This document shows positions 12,400 through 12,992 of a stretch of DNA of 12,992 nt, piece after piece. Numbering within the stretch: the stretch's first letter is position 1; each line of letters starts with the position of its first letter. The position numbers and the translations under genes are program-made. The notes under the pieces were generated by a model. The model was given only the letters and a program-made list of their open reading frames with translations. It ran no database searches and was not told the origin of the DNA. This DNA is from Micromonosporaceae bacterium (GTDB taxonomy: Bacteria > Actinomycetota > Actinomycetes > Mycobacteriales > Micromonosporaceae): positions 1 through 12,992 of the forward strand of contig JADGGF010000070.1 in NCBI GenBank assembly GCA_019690055.1, read 5' to 3'.

Positions 12400-12992
12400 T
12401 CACCATGACCGATCCCCGGTGCCGCCGGAGGCCCCGGGCGGCTGGCGACTGCGCAGGTGGGCGAGGACGAGCGGGTCGATGTGCCCCGGGACCATCCGCT
12501 CCTCGAGGTTCTCGATGCCGGCCCAGTCGGCCAGGGCATCGTCGAGCCCACCGGGGCCGGGACGGTGGCCGAGATCGGCCAGCCGGGCGGCGACCTCCTC
12601 GGCCAGCTCGGCAGTGAGCGGGAGAAGCGTGGCCGGGTCGGGCTTGTCGAAGTAGAGGGAGTGCAGGTCGAGCAGCCGGCCCAGCTCGGCCACCGGGTCG
12701 GGATGGTCGTCGACCCGCAGGTCGGCCACGACGTCGCTCGTGCCGCCGTACCCCTGGCCCTTGGCCACCACGAGCAGAGCCGCGCTCTGCCGGCCGCGGC
12801 GGTCGCCCCCGGCCCGGTCGCCAGCGAGCAGCGCGGCGTGCAGGCGTCGCTGCAGCGGCGCCTGCGGGTCGCTGGCGAGGAACGCCTCGCGCATCTGCTC
12901 CACCACCTGCGGGCCGGCCAGGATGTTGCCCTGGATCGCGAAGCCGTCGCCGGTCACCCCGCCCGCCCACGGGTGGCAGCCCTCACCCGTGA
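12400..12992 (-). CDS. DUF1028 family protein, 5' end outside the window
   Basis: The visible 197 codons run to the right edge without a start that fits the family; an in-frame GTG at 12957 lies inside the conserved domain. The edge segment reads GEGCHPWAGGVTGDGFAIQGN, matching the conserved DUF1028 (Ntn-hydrolase-like) core, so the N-terminal part with the presumed nucleophile is missing here. After the core comes VADLRVDDHPDPVAELGRLL, then a C-terminal domain of about 70 residues (GIENLEER, then IDPLVLAHL) resembling the putative peptidoglycan-binding domain often fused to DUF1028. Biochemical function is not established. It lies upstream of the DAHP synthase gene on the same strand, 170 bp away, with a separate promoter likely between. 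Confidence 0.8.
   Translation of the reverse strand, partial: TGEGCHPWAGGVTGDGFAIQGNILAGPQVVEQMREAFLASDPQAPLQRRLHAALLAGDRAGGDRRGRQSAALLVVAKGQGYGGTSDVVADLRVDDHPDPVAELGRLLDLHSLYFDKPDPATLLPLTAELAEEVAARLADLGHRPGPGGLDDALADWAGIENLEERMVPGHIDPLVLAHLRSRQPPGASGGTGDRSW

Noticed and set aside
10700..12655. 651-codon open frame on the plus strand
   Set aside because: It is antisense to the DAHP synthase and parts of its neighbours, low in complexity (rich in Arg, Gly, Val, His) and without recognisable domains. High GC at third positions keeps such shadow frames open.
12957..12992. GTG at 12957 as the true start of the DUF1028 gene
   Set aside because: The frame stays open to the window edge, and the upstream codons match the conserved family core, so the gene continues outside.

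Overview
The window is high-GC DNA with GTG starts, 4-bp stop/start overlaps and likely leaderless genes, as expected of an actinomycete. Type II DAHP synthase, a PASTA-kinase-like membrane protein and a split CrtYc/CrtYd lycopene cyclase fit this. Protein detail suggests Micromonosporaceae (Micromonospora/Salinispora-like), but that is inferred from recalled family resemblance, not a search. I find twelve protein genes (one cut by the right edge), no RNA genes, no insertion sequence and no CRISPR array.

Layout, left to right. Positions 1-349 hold no supported gene, but a paired TTCGAA palindrome overlaps a possible leftward promoter. Next come a DMT/EamA exporter (+), a YbaK/ProX-type aminoacyl-tRNA deacylase homologue (+) overlapping a GNAT acetyltransferase (+), a CDP-alcohol phosphatidyltransferase (-), and metF (-). 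metF is divergent from a polyprenyl (GGPP-type) diphosphate synthase (+). That gene converges on a two-gene lycopene cyclase operon (-), crtYc and crtYd. Divergent from these is a PASTA Ser/Thr kinase homologue (+) overlapping an endonuclease IV gene (+). Finally come low-specificity threonine aldolase (-), type II DAHP synthase (-) and a DUF1028 protein (-, 5' end outside).

How the genes relate. The prenyl synthase supplies the C20 (or longer) precursor and CrtYc/CrtYd cyclise a carotenoid end group; phytoene synthase and desaturase are not here, so the rest of the pathway must be elsewhere. MetF and threonine aldolase both touch one-carbon/glycine metabolism. DAHP synthase is the entry to aromatic amino acid synthesis. 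Gene order and strand recall the Mycobacterium tuberculosis Rv2170-Rv2178c block (GNAT, MTHFR-like, idsA2, pknL, aroG), so the kinase homologue sits in the pknL position.

Most notable points: (1) the pknL-position protein lacks the HRD aspartate (Ala141), has Arg in place of the VAIK lysine and has a degraded glycine loop, so it looks like a transmembrane PASTA pseudokinase; (2) nearly every gene gap carries its own short tandem repeat (14, 17, 30 or 31 bp period), several running across a stop codon and one adding an in-frame repeat tail to CrtYd; (3) several genes have a TANNNT -10 hexamer 7-8 nt before the start codon, implying leaderless mRNAs; (4) two identical 12-bp palindromes lie 31 bp apart between converging genes.
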